The notes under the pieces are model-generated. The model made no database searches. It was not told where the DNA came from and saw nothing but the letters and a program-made list of their open reading frames with translations. A stretch of 64,000 bases of DNA from CAZOOW01 sp964581535 (GTDB lineage Bacteria; Patescibacteriota; Saccharimonadia; Saccharimonadales; Saccharimonadaceae): NCBI GenBank assembly GCA_964581535.1, contig CAZOOW010000003.1, positions 1 to 64,000 of the forward strand, written 5' to 3'. Numbering within the stretch: position 1 is the stretch's first letter; each line of letters opens with the position of its first letter. The position numbers and the translations under genes were made by a program. This document shows positions 32,312 through 42,085 of this stretch, piece after piece.

Positions 32312-33321
32312 GCAAAATATATCCTCATCAGCTGTCTCGCTACCGCGTCGGGGTCGTGGCGAATATAGCTGCGTTTCTCAGACAACGCATCAACCGCTCC
32401 GTTCTTATTCTCCCACTGAGATTTGGCGATAATATCAGCTCCCCGGGGTCGCCAATTCCGCTGTCTGTTCATGGCATCATCATTCTCCACCCCATATTCG
32501 CCTTCTGCCGCATATCGCTCGAGGAGACGCTTGCCTGGCTTCAAAGAGTTAAAGACAACAAAATCCAAAAATTTCCCGCCAGCTAGACGCTCAACTTCAT
32601 CCGCGAAATCATGTACTTTAAACGTGTCGGTTAACCCGGGCTTCGTCACGAGATTAGCGACATACACGCATTTTGCCTTTGTGGCTTGTAACGCGTCGCC
32701 TATCCCAGGAACAACAAGTGCTGGAGCCAAGCTTCCGTACAAGCTTCCCGGCGCTACCACTACAACATCAGCCTCCATGATTGCTTTTTTCGCTGCCGGA
32801 TTTAATTCTGCATTTGGCTCAAGCCATATCTTTGGTCGTTGACTCAGCTGGTCTCCAGAATACGCAATCGTGTATTCGCCTTTAATCGTCTCGCCGTTGC
32901 GGCCTTCAGCGCATTGGGTCACATTCGTCAGGGTTACCGGCTCGACATATCCAGTAATGTTCAGTACTTCACTGGCAGTCTCGACCGCTTCGGCAAAGCT
33001 TCCGGTCATTTTTTCCAGCGCCGTTAAAAAAAGGTTCCCGAAGGCGTGGCCCTTAAGCGTTCCTTCTTCAAAGCGATAGTTAAACAACTCCCGTACTTTT
33101 GGTGAGTCGCTGAGTGCAACGAGACACTGCCTGACATCACCCGGCGGTAAAACGCCTAGTTCATCCCGCAGTTGTCCTGTCGATCCGCCGTCATCAGCCA
33201 TATTAACGAGAGCGGTAATATCGCGAACATAATGCTTCAACCCGCTAAGCAAGGTAAAGCTACCAGTTCCCCCGCCGATGACAACAAACTTTGCTCCTCT
33301 GACTTTCGGATCGTTCATCAT
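32308..33321 (-). CDS. yvcK: YvcK/GlmR-type protein (CofD-like)
   Basis: 337 residues of the CofD-like superfamily: FVVIGGGTGSFTLLSGL, VNMADDGGSTGQLRDE, GDVRQCLVAL and HAFGNLFLTALE. In firmicutes YvcK/GlmR binds UDP-GlcNAc and stimulates flux into peptidoglycan precursors and shape maintenance; a similar role is inferred. Middle gene of an overlapping GH1-yvcK-HAD operon. Confidence 0.93.
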   Translation of the reverse strand: MMNDPKVRGAKFVVIGGGTGSFTLLSGLKHYVRDITALVNMADDGGSTGQLRDELGVLPPGDVRQCLVALSDSPKVRELFNYRFEEGTLKGHAFGNLFLTALEKMTGSFAEAVETASEVLNITGYVEPVTLTNVTQCAEGRNGETIKGEYTIAYSGDQLSQRPKIWLEPNAELNPAAKKAIMEADVVVVAPGSLYGSLAPALVVPGIGDALQATKAKCVYVANLVTKPGLTDTFKVHDFADEVERLAGGKFLDFVVFNSLKPGKRLLERYAAEGEYGVENDDAMNRQRNWRPRGADIIAKSQWENKNGAVDALSEKRSYIRHDPDAVARQLMRIYFA

Positions 33322-34577
33322 GAGTCCCCGCGAAGCTTTTTAACAATACGGCCGTACCATATTCCGCTCGGGCGCACAGTTCGTTTCATATTATTTTCAT
33401 AGTCAACCGCCACCAGGCCGAACCGCGGCCATTTGCCGTACGCCCATTCGAAATTATCAAAAAGTGACCAGTGCATATAGCCGATGAGGTCAACATTTTT
33501 CTTTATGGCTTTATGCATGCCCATGATGCTCTGGGTGATCCACCACTGCCGGTATTGGTCATTATAGTCAGCAACACCTGATTCGGTGATAAGTATCGGT
33601 TTACGCCATTTCTTTAGGCGCATTAGTACATGATAGATATTATCTGGCTGCATGTCCCAGCCAAGGTCATTAACTTTTTCGTTCGGGTTCTCGATCTTTG
33701 CCCCGATATATCTGTCAGAAAAATAGTAGTTCATCCCTATGAAATCCAGCTGTCGTCGCACGTAGCGGATCGGTAAATCATCCCGAATTCTTGCATCCAG
33801 TCGGGATGATAGCCTGGAGAGCAGCGAGTCATTCCCGGCATAGGCATAGGCATATGATTTTGTGAAACCAACTCGTAGCCGACGGCTTTTTTTATGAGCA
33901 TACCGGTATATACGTTTATGTGATTTGAGAAGATTCCGATAGACTAACAATGCTTTTAGGGCTGAGCGCTTCTGCGGTGGATGGTCGAGCGTTATATACC
34001 CATGGCTCATTACAGTATCGGGTTCGTTAATCGAGGTAATGTACCTAATGTCCTTATAGTATTCGTCGATAACTTTTTCTGCGAAACGAATGAAATACTC
34101 TATATTTCCACTCTTTTCAAAACCGCCTTTTTTGACGAACCATACCGGCACTGTCCAGTGGTACAACGTCATCATCGGCTCCATGCCGTTTTTGATTATT
34201 TCTTGGATATAGTCACGATAATGCTCGATTGCTTTTATGTCCCAGACCCCTTCCTCAGGCTCGATGCGCGACCATTCAATACTGAACCGAAAGGCGTTCA
34301 GATTGAGCTTGGCTGCGATAGCAATATCAACCTTGTACCTGTTGTAGTGGTCGATTGCCTGACCGGAAATGTAATTGTCAGGGTCTGTTGCTTGTTTTTC
34401 TATGTGTGGCCACACGGTCATATGTGAAAGTTTGTAGCTGGCGCTCTTAGCCAGACTTTTGGCATTTTCCAGTTCCCACACACTCCAGTTGTTGTGGTTA
34501 CCGCCCTCGACCTGGTGAGAGCTCACCGCCGCCCCCCAGAAAAACCGGCGCGGAAAATGTAGCTCGGGTTTTTGCAT
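33318..34577 (-). CDS. Glycoside hydrolase family 1 (beta-glycosidase)
   Basis: 419 residues, (beta/alpha)8 barrel. N-terminal FFWGAAVSSHQVEGG, YHWTVPVWF, acid/base Glu in SINEPDT, nucleophile Glu in ITESGVAD, then YMHWSLFDNFEWAYG and RFGLVAVDYE. TESG replaces the common TENG. No signal peptide, so it acts inside the cell on an imported or internal beta-glycoside. A TGCTATACT box lies 10 nt before the ATG. Being in one operon with yvcK suggests a link to amino-sugar or glycan metabolism (inference). Confidence 0.92.
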   Translation of the reverse strand: MQKPELHFPRRFFWGAAVSSHQVEGGNHNNWSVWELENAKSLAKSASYKLSHMTVWPHIEKQATDPDNYISGQAIDHYNRYKVDIAIAAKLNLNAFRFSIEWSRIEPEEGVWDIKAIEHYRDYIQEIIKNGMEPMMTLYHWTVPVWFVKKGGFEKSGNIEYFIRFAEKVIDEYYKDIRYITSINEPDTVMSHGYITLDHPPQKRSALKALLVYRNLLKSHKRIYRYAHKKSRRLRVGFTKSYAYAYAGNDSLLSRLSSRLDARIRDDLPIRYVRRQLDFIGMNYYFSDRYIGAKIENPNEKVNDLGWDMQPDNIYHVLMRLKKWRKPILITESGVADYNDQYRQWWITQSIMGMHKAIKKNVDLIGYMHWSLFDNFEWAYGKWPRFGLVAVDYENNMKRTVRPSGIWYGRIVKKLRGDS

Positions 34578-34598
34578 TCTATCCTCTAGTATAGCAAG

Positions 34599-35153
34599 TT
34601 AGATATCATTGATGGGACGGATTAGCTCGAGCGAATTAACATGATACGCCCCATCTTGCGATTCATACTCATACTCCACCATGTGATCCGCCCTAAAATA
34701 ATCACCCGTTCCTGCATCCTTGTAGTAAAGTTCTGCTTTTTTATATCCGTCATTTTTCAAAATTGACCCTTTGTAAACAACAAATGCACGTTCCGCCCCT
34801 GGACCTAGCGGATAGTCCAGCTCCCATTTTTGACCACAAAGTGTCATTTTATCTAAAAACAAATCTCGACTCTGCGAATGGTTCTGAATGGTCGCCCATA
34901 CCTCCACTGCGTTACCACTTAGTATGTATTTGACTCTGCTGACTCCCGCTTCAGGTATCTGTTTGTTACCGTTTGCATCATAAAGTGATACGGCGGTGTT
35001 ACCCGCATGTTCTTGTCGCTTTGCATCCCGTTCCTCAGCATAGTCAACCGTCGGTGCATCATCGTCCCACGCGTTTTTTGCATCCTCAGGGCTTGAGGTG
35101 TCAAACACCGGCTTTCCGCTTATCAGTTTGCCGAGCCCGTTCCAAAAACCCAT
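34599..35153 (-). CDS. Hypothetical soluble protein
   Basis: 184 residues, no membrane segment, acidic N-terminal third and a beta-rich C-terminal domain (YKKAELYYKDAGTGDYFRADHM). No family recognised. TAAGAT lies exactly 6 nt before the ATG, a leaderless -10 located in the end of the preceding gene. Next to the Excalibur membrane protein, 9 nt apart. Confidence 0.65.
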   Translation of the reverse strand: MGFWNGLGKLISGKPVFDTSSPEDAKNAWDDDAPTVDYAEERDAKRQEHAGNTAVSLYDANGNKQIPEAGVSRVKYILSGNAVEVWATIQNHSQSRDLFLDKMTLCGQKWELDYPLGPGAERAFVVYKGSILKNDGYKKAELYYKDAGTGDYFRADHMVEYEYESQDGAYHVNSLELIRPINDI

Positions 35154-35162
35154 ACTGCTATC

Positions 35163-35702
35163 TTATCTTTCGCAGGCAAGCCCATCGCTATCGCGATCAA
35201 GCCGTGCCTCGTAAGATGCATCACCGCGAGGTATGTCGAATACCCGGTGATTGAACGCATCAGTACAGTTAATAAACTTCCTGCCCTCAGTCGGCTCACT
35301 TTGGCTTAGGTCGCGAACATGTGCCTGCGATCCTTTCGTTACTTTACCATCAGCCGTCTCATACGGGCTCTGGCTGTTAACATACCCTAGCCCTGCACCA
35401 AACCAAGCAACGGTAATGATAGACAGGATCGCGAACCATGGACTCTTTTTGAATCCCTCTGGGTCACGAACATACATGACAGCCATGATAGCAAGCGGAA
35501 TAACAGGTAGTACGATAAGCCACATGAGGTAGCCGACGATGATCCGCTTCGTTTTTGACCAGCCCTCATAACGGTATTTGAACCAAGGGAGTCGTGAGAG
35601 TAGATAGTCCGCCCCAGCGAGAACCGCACCTTTTCTCTCACCTCGTGTTACAACAACATCTTCATTTGTATCAGATGCAGTGACGACTTTTTTGCGTGCC
35701 AT
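35163..35702 (-). CDS. Membrane protein with C-terminal Excalibur domain
   Basis: 179 residues. Two to three transmembrane helices (about 52-72 and 90-110) and a C-terminal Excalibur calcium-binding motif: INCTDAFNH and DRDSDGLACER, with the two conserved cysteines and the DxDxDG loop. Excalibur domains are usually extracellular and common in envelope proteins. GAGGAA lies upstream of the ATG. Function unknown. Confidence 0.8.
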   Translation of the reverse strand: MARKKVVTASDTNEDVVVTRGERKGAVLAGADYLLSRLPWFKYRYEGWSKTKRIIVGYLMWLIVLPVIPLAIMAVMYVRDPEGFKKSPWFAILSIITVAWFGAGLGYVNSQSPYETADGKVTKGSQAHVRDLSQSEPTEGRKFINCTDAFNHRVFDIPRGDASYEARLDRDSDGLACER

Positions 35703-35770
35703 GATATATTCCTCTTCTTATTATATTTTTTATTATAGCACTCATGATATATAGCCTCTTGCGACAAATA

Positions 35771-37288
35771 TCACAGGGAAACAACATCTTCACCGAAGTG
35801 TTTCTGGAGTCGAAGGATGATTGAGCGTTCGTGTCGACCGAGTAGTTTCGACAGTGTCGAAATATCTTTGCCATTTTGAAAGTTCTCTGTCAGAAGAGCA
35901 TCATCCGCCTTCGTCCATGCTCGGTAAGCATTGGGATGTTTTTCGCGCATTTTTTCGAGTCGCTCACTCCAGCTCGATGCTTTTTTTGACTGCTTTTTTT
36001 CTTCTTTCATGCGTTTTGCTGCTTTTTTTCGAAGCGCTTTATGTTGGTTTGATGCTTCAGCTGATTGCCCCCTCAGGCGAGCATCGATAGCAAGCGCTGC
36101 CGGACTAACGCGAAGCGCCATTTGGTTGATTCCTACTAGGCTCAGATGTTTTAAGCGACGCACCCGGCTGAGTGCAACATAACCCATTCCTTCAACGAAG
36201 GCTTTTCGAAGGTCTACTCTTGCCCCATCCAGCGTCATTCCCTGACTTTTATGCACTGTTATTGCCCATGCTAGGCGAAGTGGTATCTGGTTTAACCCTG
36301 CCCGTTTTTTATCACCATCACGAAGTTCCCAACTCTCGGGCTGCATCAACACGGTACGTCCATTTTGAAACTCCACAACCGGATATCCTGTCGTTTTATC
36401 AAAAGTGACAACCGTACCAATGCTACCGTTAACATATTTACGTTCCGGACTGTTTTTTATCGCCATGACGAGACACCCCTGTTTGAGGGCTAACCGCTCG
36501 AGTGCTAAACAGGCGTTTTTTAGACGCAGGACATAATTTTCTGCACCCGTGGTCGTCATCTCATAGTAGTGAATGTCACCTGGTAGTCGTGATAAACGCT
36601 GCTGATTGATAACGTCAACATCGATATTCACTGTATGCAGTTCTGTCACTGAAGAATCATCAGCATGCTCCTGAACACGCCCCAAGAGCGCCTTTGCATG
36701 TCGCTGACGAACGTCGCCTTTACGAAGGGCGTTCAGTATTTCTAAAAACTCTTCATCGTCCTGACGGTGTTGTTCGTCGAGGTAGCATACAACCAGATCA
36801 AGCTCGTTCCATACGTTTGATTCCGTGACAAATCCACCCTGCCTGTTTTTATCACGGTTAATCGGCGGAAGCTGGAAAAAATCTCCGCATAACACTACTT
36901 GTATTCCACCAAATGGTCGCTCGTCATCCCGCACTGCTCGACATACCGTATCAACCATATCGAGTCGAAAATCATGAAGCATCGATATTTCATCGATGAC
37001 AAGTACGTCAGTTGTTTCGATAATATCCCGTCGACCTTTCAGTAGATAATCTTCGAAATCTTCAGCTAGGACGTCGTTAACCCCAATTCCACTCCAACTA
37101 TGAATCGTTGTTCCCCCAAGGTGCGTGGCTGCAAGTCCTGTGGTAGCAGTCACTGAAACATGCTTGCCCTCACGTTTCGCACCTTTTATAAACCTGTTCA
37201 GCACATACGTTTTTCCGGAACCCGCCGGCCCAGTTAGCAATACATTATGACCAGCATGTAAAATCTCTAGCGCCAGCTCTTGGTCCAT
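35771..37288 (-). CDS. PIF1-like SF1 DNA helicase
   Basis: 505 residues. Walker A TGPAGSGKTYVLNRF, ATTGLAATHLGG (motif Ia), VIDEISMLHDF (motif II), LCGDFFQLPP (motif III), and late motifs AWAITVHKSQGMTL and GMGYVALSRV, the hallmark set of PIF1/RecD-type 5'-3' helicases. The last ~70 residues are basic then fold as a likely helix-turn-helix (WTKADDALLTENF to LGRHERSIILRLQ). Begins directly after the stop of the hydrolase gene (TAAATG). It may resolve G-rich or RNA-DNA structures. Confidence 0.93.
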   Translation of the reverse strand: MDQELALEILHAGHNVLLTGPAGSGKTYVLNRFIKGAKREGKHVSVTATTGLAATHLGGTTIHSWSGIGVNDVLAEDFEDYLLKGRRDIIETTDVLVIDEISMLHDFRLDMVDTVCRAVRDDERPFGGIQVVLCGDFFQLPPINRDKNRQGGFVTESNVWNELDLVVCYLDEQHRQDDEEFLEILNALRKGDVRQRHAKALLGRVQEHADDSSVTELHTVNIDVDVINQQRLSRLPGDIHYYEMTTTGAENYVLRLKNACLALERLALKQGCLVMAIKNSPERKYVNGSIGTVVTFDKTTGYPVVEFQNGRTVLMQPESWELRDGDKKRAGLNQIPLRLAWAITVHKSQGMTLDGARVDLRKAFVEGMGYVALSRVRRLKHLSLVGINQMALRVSPAALAIDARLRGQSAEASNQHKALRKKAAKRMKEEKKQSKKASSWSERLEKMREKHPNAYRAWTKADDALLTENFQNGKDISTLSKLLGRHERSIILRLQKHFGEDVVSL

Positions 37289-38122
37289 TTACGTAACTGG
37301 CTCCAGTTGATCGGAAATGAATTTCGCAACCTTTTTGGCATAGCGACCGACTATCTCATGTCCGCCAATAAAACGCGAGAGTGTAATTTTTTGAGAGGCA
37401 TCGGCGACTTTTTTCAGGTTACTTGCATTCACAAACGGATCAAGGGTTCCGTACATTATATGCACCGGCTTCTTTATCTCGATGATGTCACGTAACGATG
37501 TCTGGCTTAAAATGTTTGTTCGAAGAGCTGCGATATAACTATCGACGTTAAGATGATCGACATCAAAATGCGGGTTGAGTATTTTATATTTTCTAGCAAG
37601 TTGCGAAAATTTAACGATATTATCAGGGTTCTTGATAGCGAATTCGTACAGCCGCCGAAGCTGTTCATCGCGTGCAGGAAAAAACTTTTTATCATCGCTC
37701 GTGTCAACGTTATAAATTGGTGGGCTACACAGCAGAAGTGACTGCAAAGCAAGTGGATACCGTTTCGCAAACTCTATAGCGACAAGCGCTCCCATCGAAT
37801 GCCCCACGACGATGACCGGCTGGTTAATGCCACGCATGAGCAACGTTTTTATCACTGCACGTGCCTGCGTCTTCGCAGAGTACACCGCCCAGTCCGGCTG
37901 AGGCGACTCACCGAATCCAAGTAAATCAATCGCGAGGATATTCGCCGGTAAATCATCCGGCAACAGATCGACGACATCATTCCATGAGTGCGATGAATTC
38001 CCGATACCATGCAGCAGCACCAGCGTTGCACGAGCCTTCTGCACTTTTACTTCATGAAAAACATGAAGCGTGTATGGTACACGGAGCCATCTATGCCAAA
38101 CGGTTTCTAACATTCTCATACG
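37289..38122 (-). CDS. Alpha/beta-hydrolase
   Basis: 277 residues with the fold's hallmarks: oxyanion region LLHGIGNSSHSW, nucleophile Ser in VGHSMGALVA, Asp around GTLDPF and His in GGHEIV. Substrate unknown; no signal peptide. ATG at 38122 is preferred because a TATAAT box (38141-38146) would start transcription 10-15 nt upstream of it; the longer frame needs a TTG start lying above the promoter. Shares its transcript with the PIF1 helicase. Confidence 0.87.
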   Translation of the reverse strand, partial: RMRMLETVWHRWLRVPYTLHVFHEVKVQKARATLVLLHGIGNSSHSWNDVVDLLPDDLPANILAIDLLGFGESPQPDWAVYSAKTQARAVIKTLLMRGINQPVIVVGHSMGALVAIEFAKRYPLALQSLLLCSPPIYNVDTSDDKKFFPARDEQLRRLYEFAIKNPDNIVKFSQLARKYKILNPHFDVDHLNVDSYIAALRTNILSQTSLRDIIEIKKPVHIMYGTLDPFVNASNLKKVADASQKITLSRFIGGHEIVGRYAKKVAKFISDQLEPVT

Positions 38123-38155
38123 GTTTATTCGTTCCGTTTTATTATACGCGAACAA

Positions 38156-39118
38156 TTATCGCAGTTTACCGATGCTAGGTAGCACACTTAGGACACCCTT
38201 GCCATGAGGAGATCGAGCAATAACACTTGTCAGATCATAGCCACATTTTGCCATTCCACCTGAAGGGATATGTATACCATTCCGCCACTGCCCGTTATGT
38301 GACGCATCGTAGACGATTCCTTCAACAGCGACCCAGCATTTCGCACCGTTTAGGCCATTGTTTTTTGCTAGCTCCTGAGGAGTTACAGAGAGCATACTAC
38401 GTTTATTATCTGACACGCGTGATGGCTGCTTAGGCCGGTCAGCGTGAGTCGATGACATTGAAAAAATACCAGCCATTATCGACGCAACTGCAAAGATCGT
38501 TACTACCCCATACGCCGCATTGAGCCGTCTTGGCATAGTCGCATAATATCTGCTGTAACTAATATATGTGATAGCGATATAGCCAACCAGTAGCGCCCAC
38601 CATACCCATACATACCATGTTTTCATCATCACCATTCCTATCAAAAAGCCGTGTATGAGAACGAGAAACATCGCGGCAATATTCGCATGATGAATGATTC
38701 GAGAATATTTTTTAAAATATTTCCTCGCTTCGAATGACAGAAATGCAAGCAATGCTACTAGGCCGAGCGCTACCACCCATGCCAGCGCACCAAGTAACGC
38801 TTCGTAACTCCGAGGTGGCAAACCAAAATTGTTACTGAAAAGATACCAGTTGACGATGAGTGGGTGCGCTAGTAGCGCAACGAGCACCACACCACGAGAC
38901 AAATAATAATGCCAATTGCGTTTAGCATACTTTCCTCGCGAAGCAACAATATCCATCATATAGTGCGTCCACATAAAATTAAACGCAACGATGCCAAGAA
39001 GAGAGGCTATTTCCAGGTTAGTGTCGCTGGCATTACCTACGCTTTTCCATGCTAATCCAATCAATATCAACAACAGTGCATCTGCAGCAAGGTAAAGAGA
39101 GTTCCGATTAATTTTCAT
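38156..39118 (-). CDS. Membrane protein with C-terminal cytochrome b5-like domain
   Basis: 320 residues. About seven transmembrane helices with conserved-looking His residues (HYMMDIVAS, YYLSRGVVLVALLAHPLI, HHANIAAMFLVLIHGF), reminiscent of ferric-reductase/YedZ heme membranes. The C-terminus (about 245-320) is a heme/steroid-binding cytochrome b5-like domain: WVAVEGIVYDAS, GMAKCGYDLT, SPHGKGVLSVLPSIG. It may pass electrons across the membrane. TATAAT at 39128-39133 fixes the start at the second ATG, 9 nt downstream. Confidence 0.75.
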   Translation of the reverse strand: MKINRNSLYLAADALLLILIGLAWKSVGNASDTNLEIASLLGIVAFNFMWTHYMMDIVASRGKYAKRNWHYYLSRGVVLVALLAHPLIVNWYLFSNNFGLPPRSYEALLGALAWVVALGLVALLAFLSFEARKYFKKYSRIIHHANIAAMFLVLIHGFLIGMVMMKTWYVWVWWALLVGYIAITYISYSRYYATMPRRLNAAYGVVTIFAVASIMAGIFSMSSTHADRPKQPSRVSDNKRSMLSVTPQELAKNNGLNGAKCWVAVEGIVYDASHNGQWRNGIHIPSGGMAKCGYDLTSVIARSPHGKGVLSVLPSIGKLR

Positions 39119-39154
39119 CCACATGAAATTATACTCCCCAATGTAATAATACTT

Positions 39155-41425
39155 TTATTGTTTTTTGCGTAGCTTAGACGGCCACCATACGAACGCGCCA
39201 ATATCACGGATGAGTGCAGGAACTAACAGTGATCGGACGATGAATGTGTCGAGTAACACGCCGAACGAAACGATAAATGCTAGCTGGAAGAGAAACAGGA
39301 TAGGTATCACGCTCAGTGCTGCAAACGTAGCCGCCAGAACAACACCGGCGCTAGTGATGACGCCACCTGTTACGACAAGCCCTTTGATAACGCCTTTACG
39401 CGTTCCTACTTTGATAACCTCTTCTCGAACCCGTGTCATCAGGAAAATGTTATAGTCGATGCCGAGTGCAACCAAGAACACGAACCCATAGAGTATCACG
39501 GAAGGGTCAGCACCTGGGAAATTCCAAAAATCGTTGAACAGCCATGCAGCCACACCTACAGCAGCTCCAAATGAAAGTACTGTTGTCAAAAGCAGTAGTA
39601 CAGGAGCAACGATTGAGCGAAGCAGTAGCATCAGTACGATCGTAATTGCAGCGAGAACAGTTGGGATAATGATACGACGATCATGGATAGATGCGTTATT
39701 CGTATCGAGCTGTATCGCAGTAGCACCGCCAACCATCGCATTTGTATCTACTTCCCTGACAACAGTTCGTAACCGCTCGATAGTTGCCTTCGCAGCATCG
39801 CTATCAGGAGAATCCGTCAGTGTTGCCTGCAACAATACTTCGTTTTCAACCACAGTTACTTTTGCATCTTTAAATGGGTAGGCTTCATCAACTATCGACT
39901 CGACACTAGGAAGTTGGTCGATAGCGAATGCCGCATACGGACCCATTTGGGCTTCCAGCTCAGCCTTTTGGTCTGAGAGTTTTTTCTCGACTTCAGCCCG
40001 TATCTCGTCTTTGATCGATGCTTCTTGTTTTCCCAGCGGCCTAAACCCGCTATCGACGCCAGCTGCGACAGCATTGACTGTATCGACACCTTTTGTTTTC
40101 TCAACGGCAGATGCCACTCTCAGGTAGTTTGATTCGGAAGTTATGATAAATGCTGGGCTACCTGCCCCGTCCGGAAAATGTTTGTTCAGTTCAGTTTGGG
40201 TATCACGGGCTTCAGATGCACCGATGATGAGCTTGCTCTGGTCTACACCATCAGCGCGAAGATTTGTGTAGTTGAAGGCGGCTGCGGCCAGGAGTATCGT
40301 ACAGGCTATCCAAATTGGTCGTGGGTATTTGTCGACAAAGTTTCCTACTCGTTGCCAAAAACCACGTTTGAGTTTTGCTTCGTGCTCTTGCAGGGCGGCT
40401 TTCGAATATTTCGGACGTACCGGCCAAAAACTCGCCCGTCCGAGTGCGTAAAGAATTACCGGTAAGAACGTTAGGCTGGAGAGCATGGCCATTACGATGC
40501 CGAGTGAACCAACCGGTCCGAGCGCTTTATTCGACTCTAGGTCGCTCAACAGCAGGCACATCAAGCCGATGATAACCGTGCTTCCGCTTGCGATTATAGG
40601 CTCCAGTGCTCCTCGCATCGCTGCGTGTGTCGCCACCCATTTACTACGATGCCTATAGAGTTCTTCTCGGTAACGTGAAACGTACAGTAACGCGTAGTCA
40701 GTCGCTGCACCGATAACAAGAATAAAGAGAATTCCTTGCACCTGCCCGTTCAGCTGTATGATATCGAGTTTTGCAAGCCACCACACCACCAGGATACTGC
40801 CGCTCAGCGCAAAGATACTGCTAGCCAGTACAATGACGGGCAGCAGCACGGAGCGGTACACGATCAGTAAAATCACGAACACCACAGACAGGGCGACGAT
40901 GAGCAGTAGCCCGTCGATGCCGGCAAACGCTTTATTCAAATCCGCCGCAAAACCTGCCGGACCAGTGATACCATATGTCGTGTTCCCGATTTCCGATTTG
41001 TTTAACGAACCGCGCACATCAGACAAAACTTCCTTGATACTTTCCTCTGGGTTCACGGGAAGTATGACTAGTGCGGCTTTTTTGTCTTCGGAAACGATAC
41101 TTGGCGAGACAGTCCCCTCAACACCTTTTATTTTGGTAAGGTTTTCTGTCGCAACATTTATTTGTTCGGCATCCTTATCGTCAATCGCCGCATCTTTTGC
41201 GCTGAATAACATGATAGCGGGGATTGTTTTTTCACTACGGAATTTTTCCAGTTCGCTATTTACCTTCGTCGCTTCCGTGCTTTCCGGTAAAAATGCTGCC
41301 AGGTCAATGTCTGAAACTTCTTCTATCCTGCCAAAATACGGACCCCCTAGACCCGCCACAGCGAACCACATAGAAATCAGAACAGTCGGTATCAACACCC
41401 TCAGCCATTTCGGCGTATTTCTCAT
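39155..41425 (-). CDS. MMPL/RND-family exporter
   Basis: 756 residues in two similar halves, each with a membrane helix, a ~150-residue outer domain and five more helices (12 in total). Motifs include IGAATDYALLYVSRYREEL in the first half and ALGIDYNIFLMTRVREEV in the second, the proton-relay helices of MMPL transporters. Likely exports lipids, siderophores or drugs with proton import. AGAGGAA precedes the ATG. Monocistronic. Confidence 0.92.
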   Translation of the reverse strand: MRNTPKWLRVLIPTVLISMWFAVAGLGGPYFGRIEEVSDIDLAAFLPESTEATKVNSELEKFRSEKTIPAIMLFSAKDAAIDDKDAEQINVATENLTKIKGVEGTVSPSIVSEDKKAALVILPVNPEESIKEVLSDVRGSLNKSEIGNTTYGITGPAGFAADLNKAFAGIDGLLLIVALSVVFVILLIVYRSVLLPVIVLASSIFALSGSILVVWWLAKLDIIQLNGQVQGILFILVIGAATDYALLYVSRYREELYRHRSKWVATHAAMRGALEPIIASGSTVIIGLMCLLLSDLESNKALGPVGSLGIVMAMLSSLTFLPVILYALGRASFWPVRPKYSKAALQEHEAKLKRGFWQRVGNFVDKYPRPIWIACTILLAAAAFNYTNLRADGVDQSKLIIGASEARDTQTELNKHFPDGAGSPAFIITSESNYLRVASAVEKTKGVDTVNAVAAGVDSGFRPLGKQEASIKDEIRAEVEKKLSDQKAELEAQMGPYAAFAIDQLPSVESIVDEAYPFKDAKVTVVENEVLLQATLTDSPDSDAAKATIERLRTVVREVDTNAMVGGATAIQLDTNNASIHDRRIIIPTVLAAITIVLMLLLRSIVAPVLLLLTTVLSFGAAVGVAAWLFNDFWNFPGADPSVILYGFVFLVALGIDYNIFLMTRVREEVIKVGTRKGVIKGLVVTGGVITSAGVVLAATFAALSVIPILFLFQLAFIVSFGVLLDTFIVRSLLVPALIRDIGAFVWWPSKLRKKQ

Positions 41426-41507
41426 ATCGTTCCTCTCTTTTATCTATCACAGTATACGTTAAAACAACCCAGTTTTTCCATCGGGACGAAAGTCGTCTTA
41501 TATCACT

Positions 41508-42083
41508 CTAGAGACTTTCGAGATCTTCTACTGCTGCATTCATCGAAGCGTATTCGAGATACAACTCGCCTTCAGCCCTTTCGTTGAGCATGAGCATGAA
41601 ACCTGCACCAACTTCCGCTAGATGCTCAAAACGCCCATGGGGAACAACGCTCGCTGAGTACATGCTGATAAGTTGCTCGAGCGCTGGTCGACTCCAAAGA
41701 TATTCCCCTACTTCAGTTACTATCTTATCCATGATGGGTCCATCACATTCTTCAAAATACGTGCCCAGTGCGAACGAATGCACCGTTATATTTTCTATCT
41801 TGTTAGAAACCTGCAAACCAAACAACATTCCTCGGTACAGCGCAGATCGAGCATCAGTATGTTGCTCTTCGGCCATATCGGGGTAAGCGAGGTGTGTCAG
41901 CGCATCGGATAGCTCAAGCACGGTCATATGAGGTGCGTTCAGTTCATAGCCAATATCGATTACATCGCCGTTTTGTCGCTCTATAACGCTATCCAAAAAC
42001 TCTTGGACGACGTCACAATAATCTTTTACAGTGCTGTTGTACTGCATATTCTCTGGGAGTAGTAGTTCAGTTTTTTGATACAT
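41508..42083 (-). CDS. Hypothetical acidic protein
   Basis: 191 residues, strongly acidic, helical, no membrane segment; no family recognised. The start is taken at the ATG at 42083, 2 nt after the Nudix stop, rather than a TTG further up inside the Nudix gene. Translation is probably coupled to it. Confidence 0.65.
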   Translation of the reverse strand: MYQKTELLLPENMQYNSTVKDYCDVVQEFLDSVIERQNGDVIDIGYELNAPHMTVLELSDALTHLAYPDMAEEQHTDARSALYRGMLFGLQVSNKIENITVHSFALGTYFEECDGPIMDKIVTEVGEYLWSRPALEQLISMYSASVVPHGRFEHLAEVGAGFMLMLNERAEGELYLEYASMNAAVEDLESL

Positions 42084-42085
42084 TA

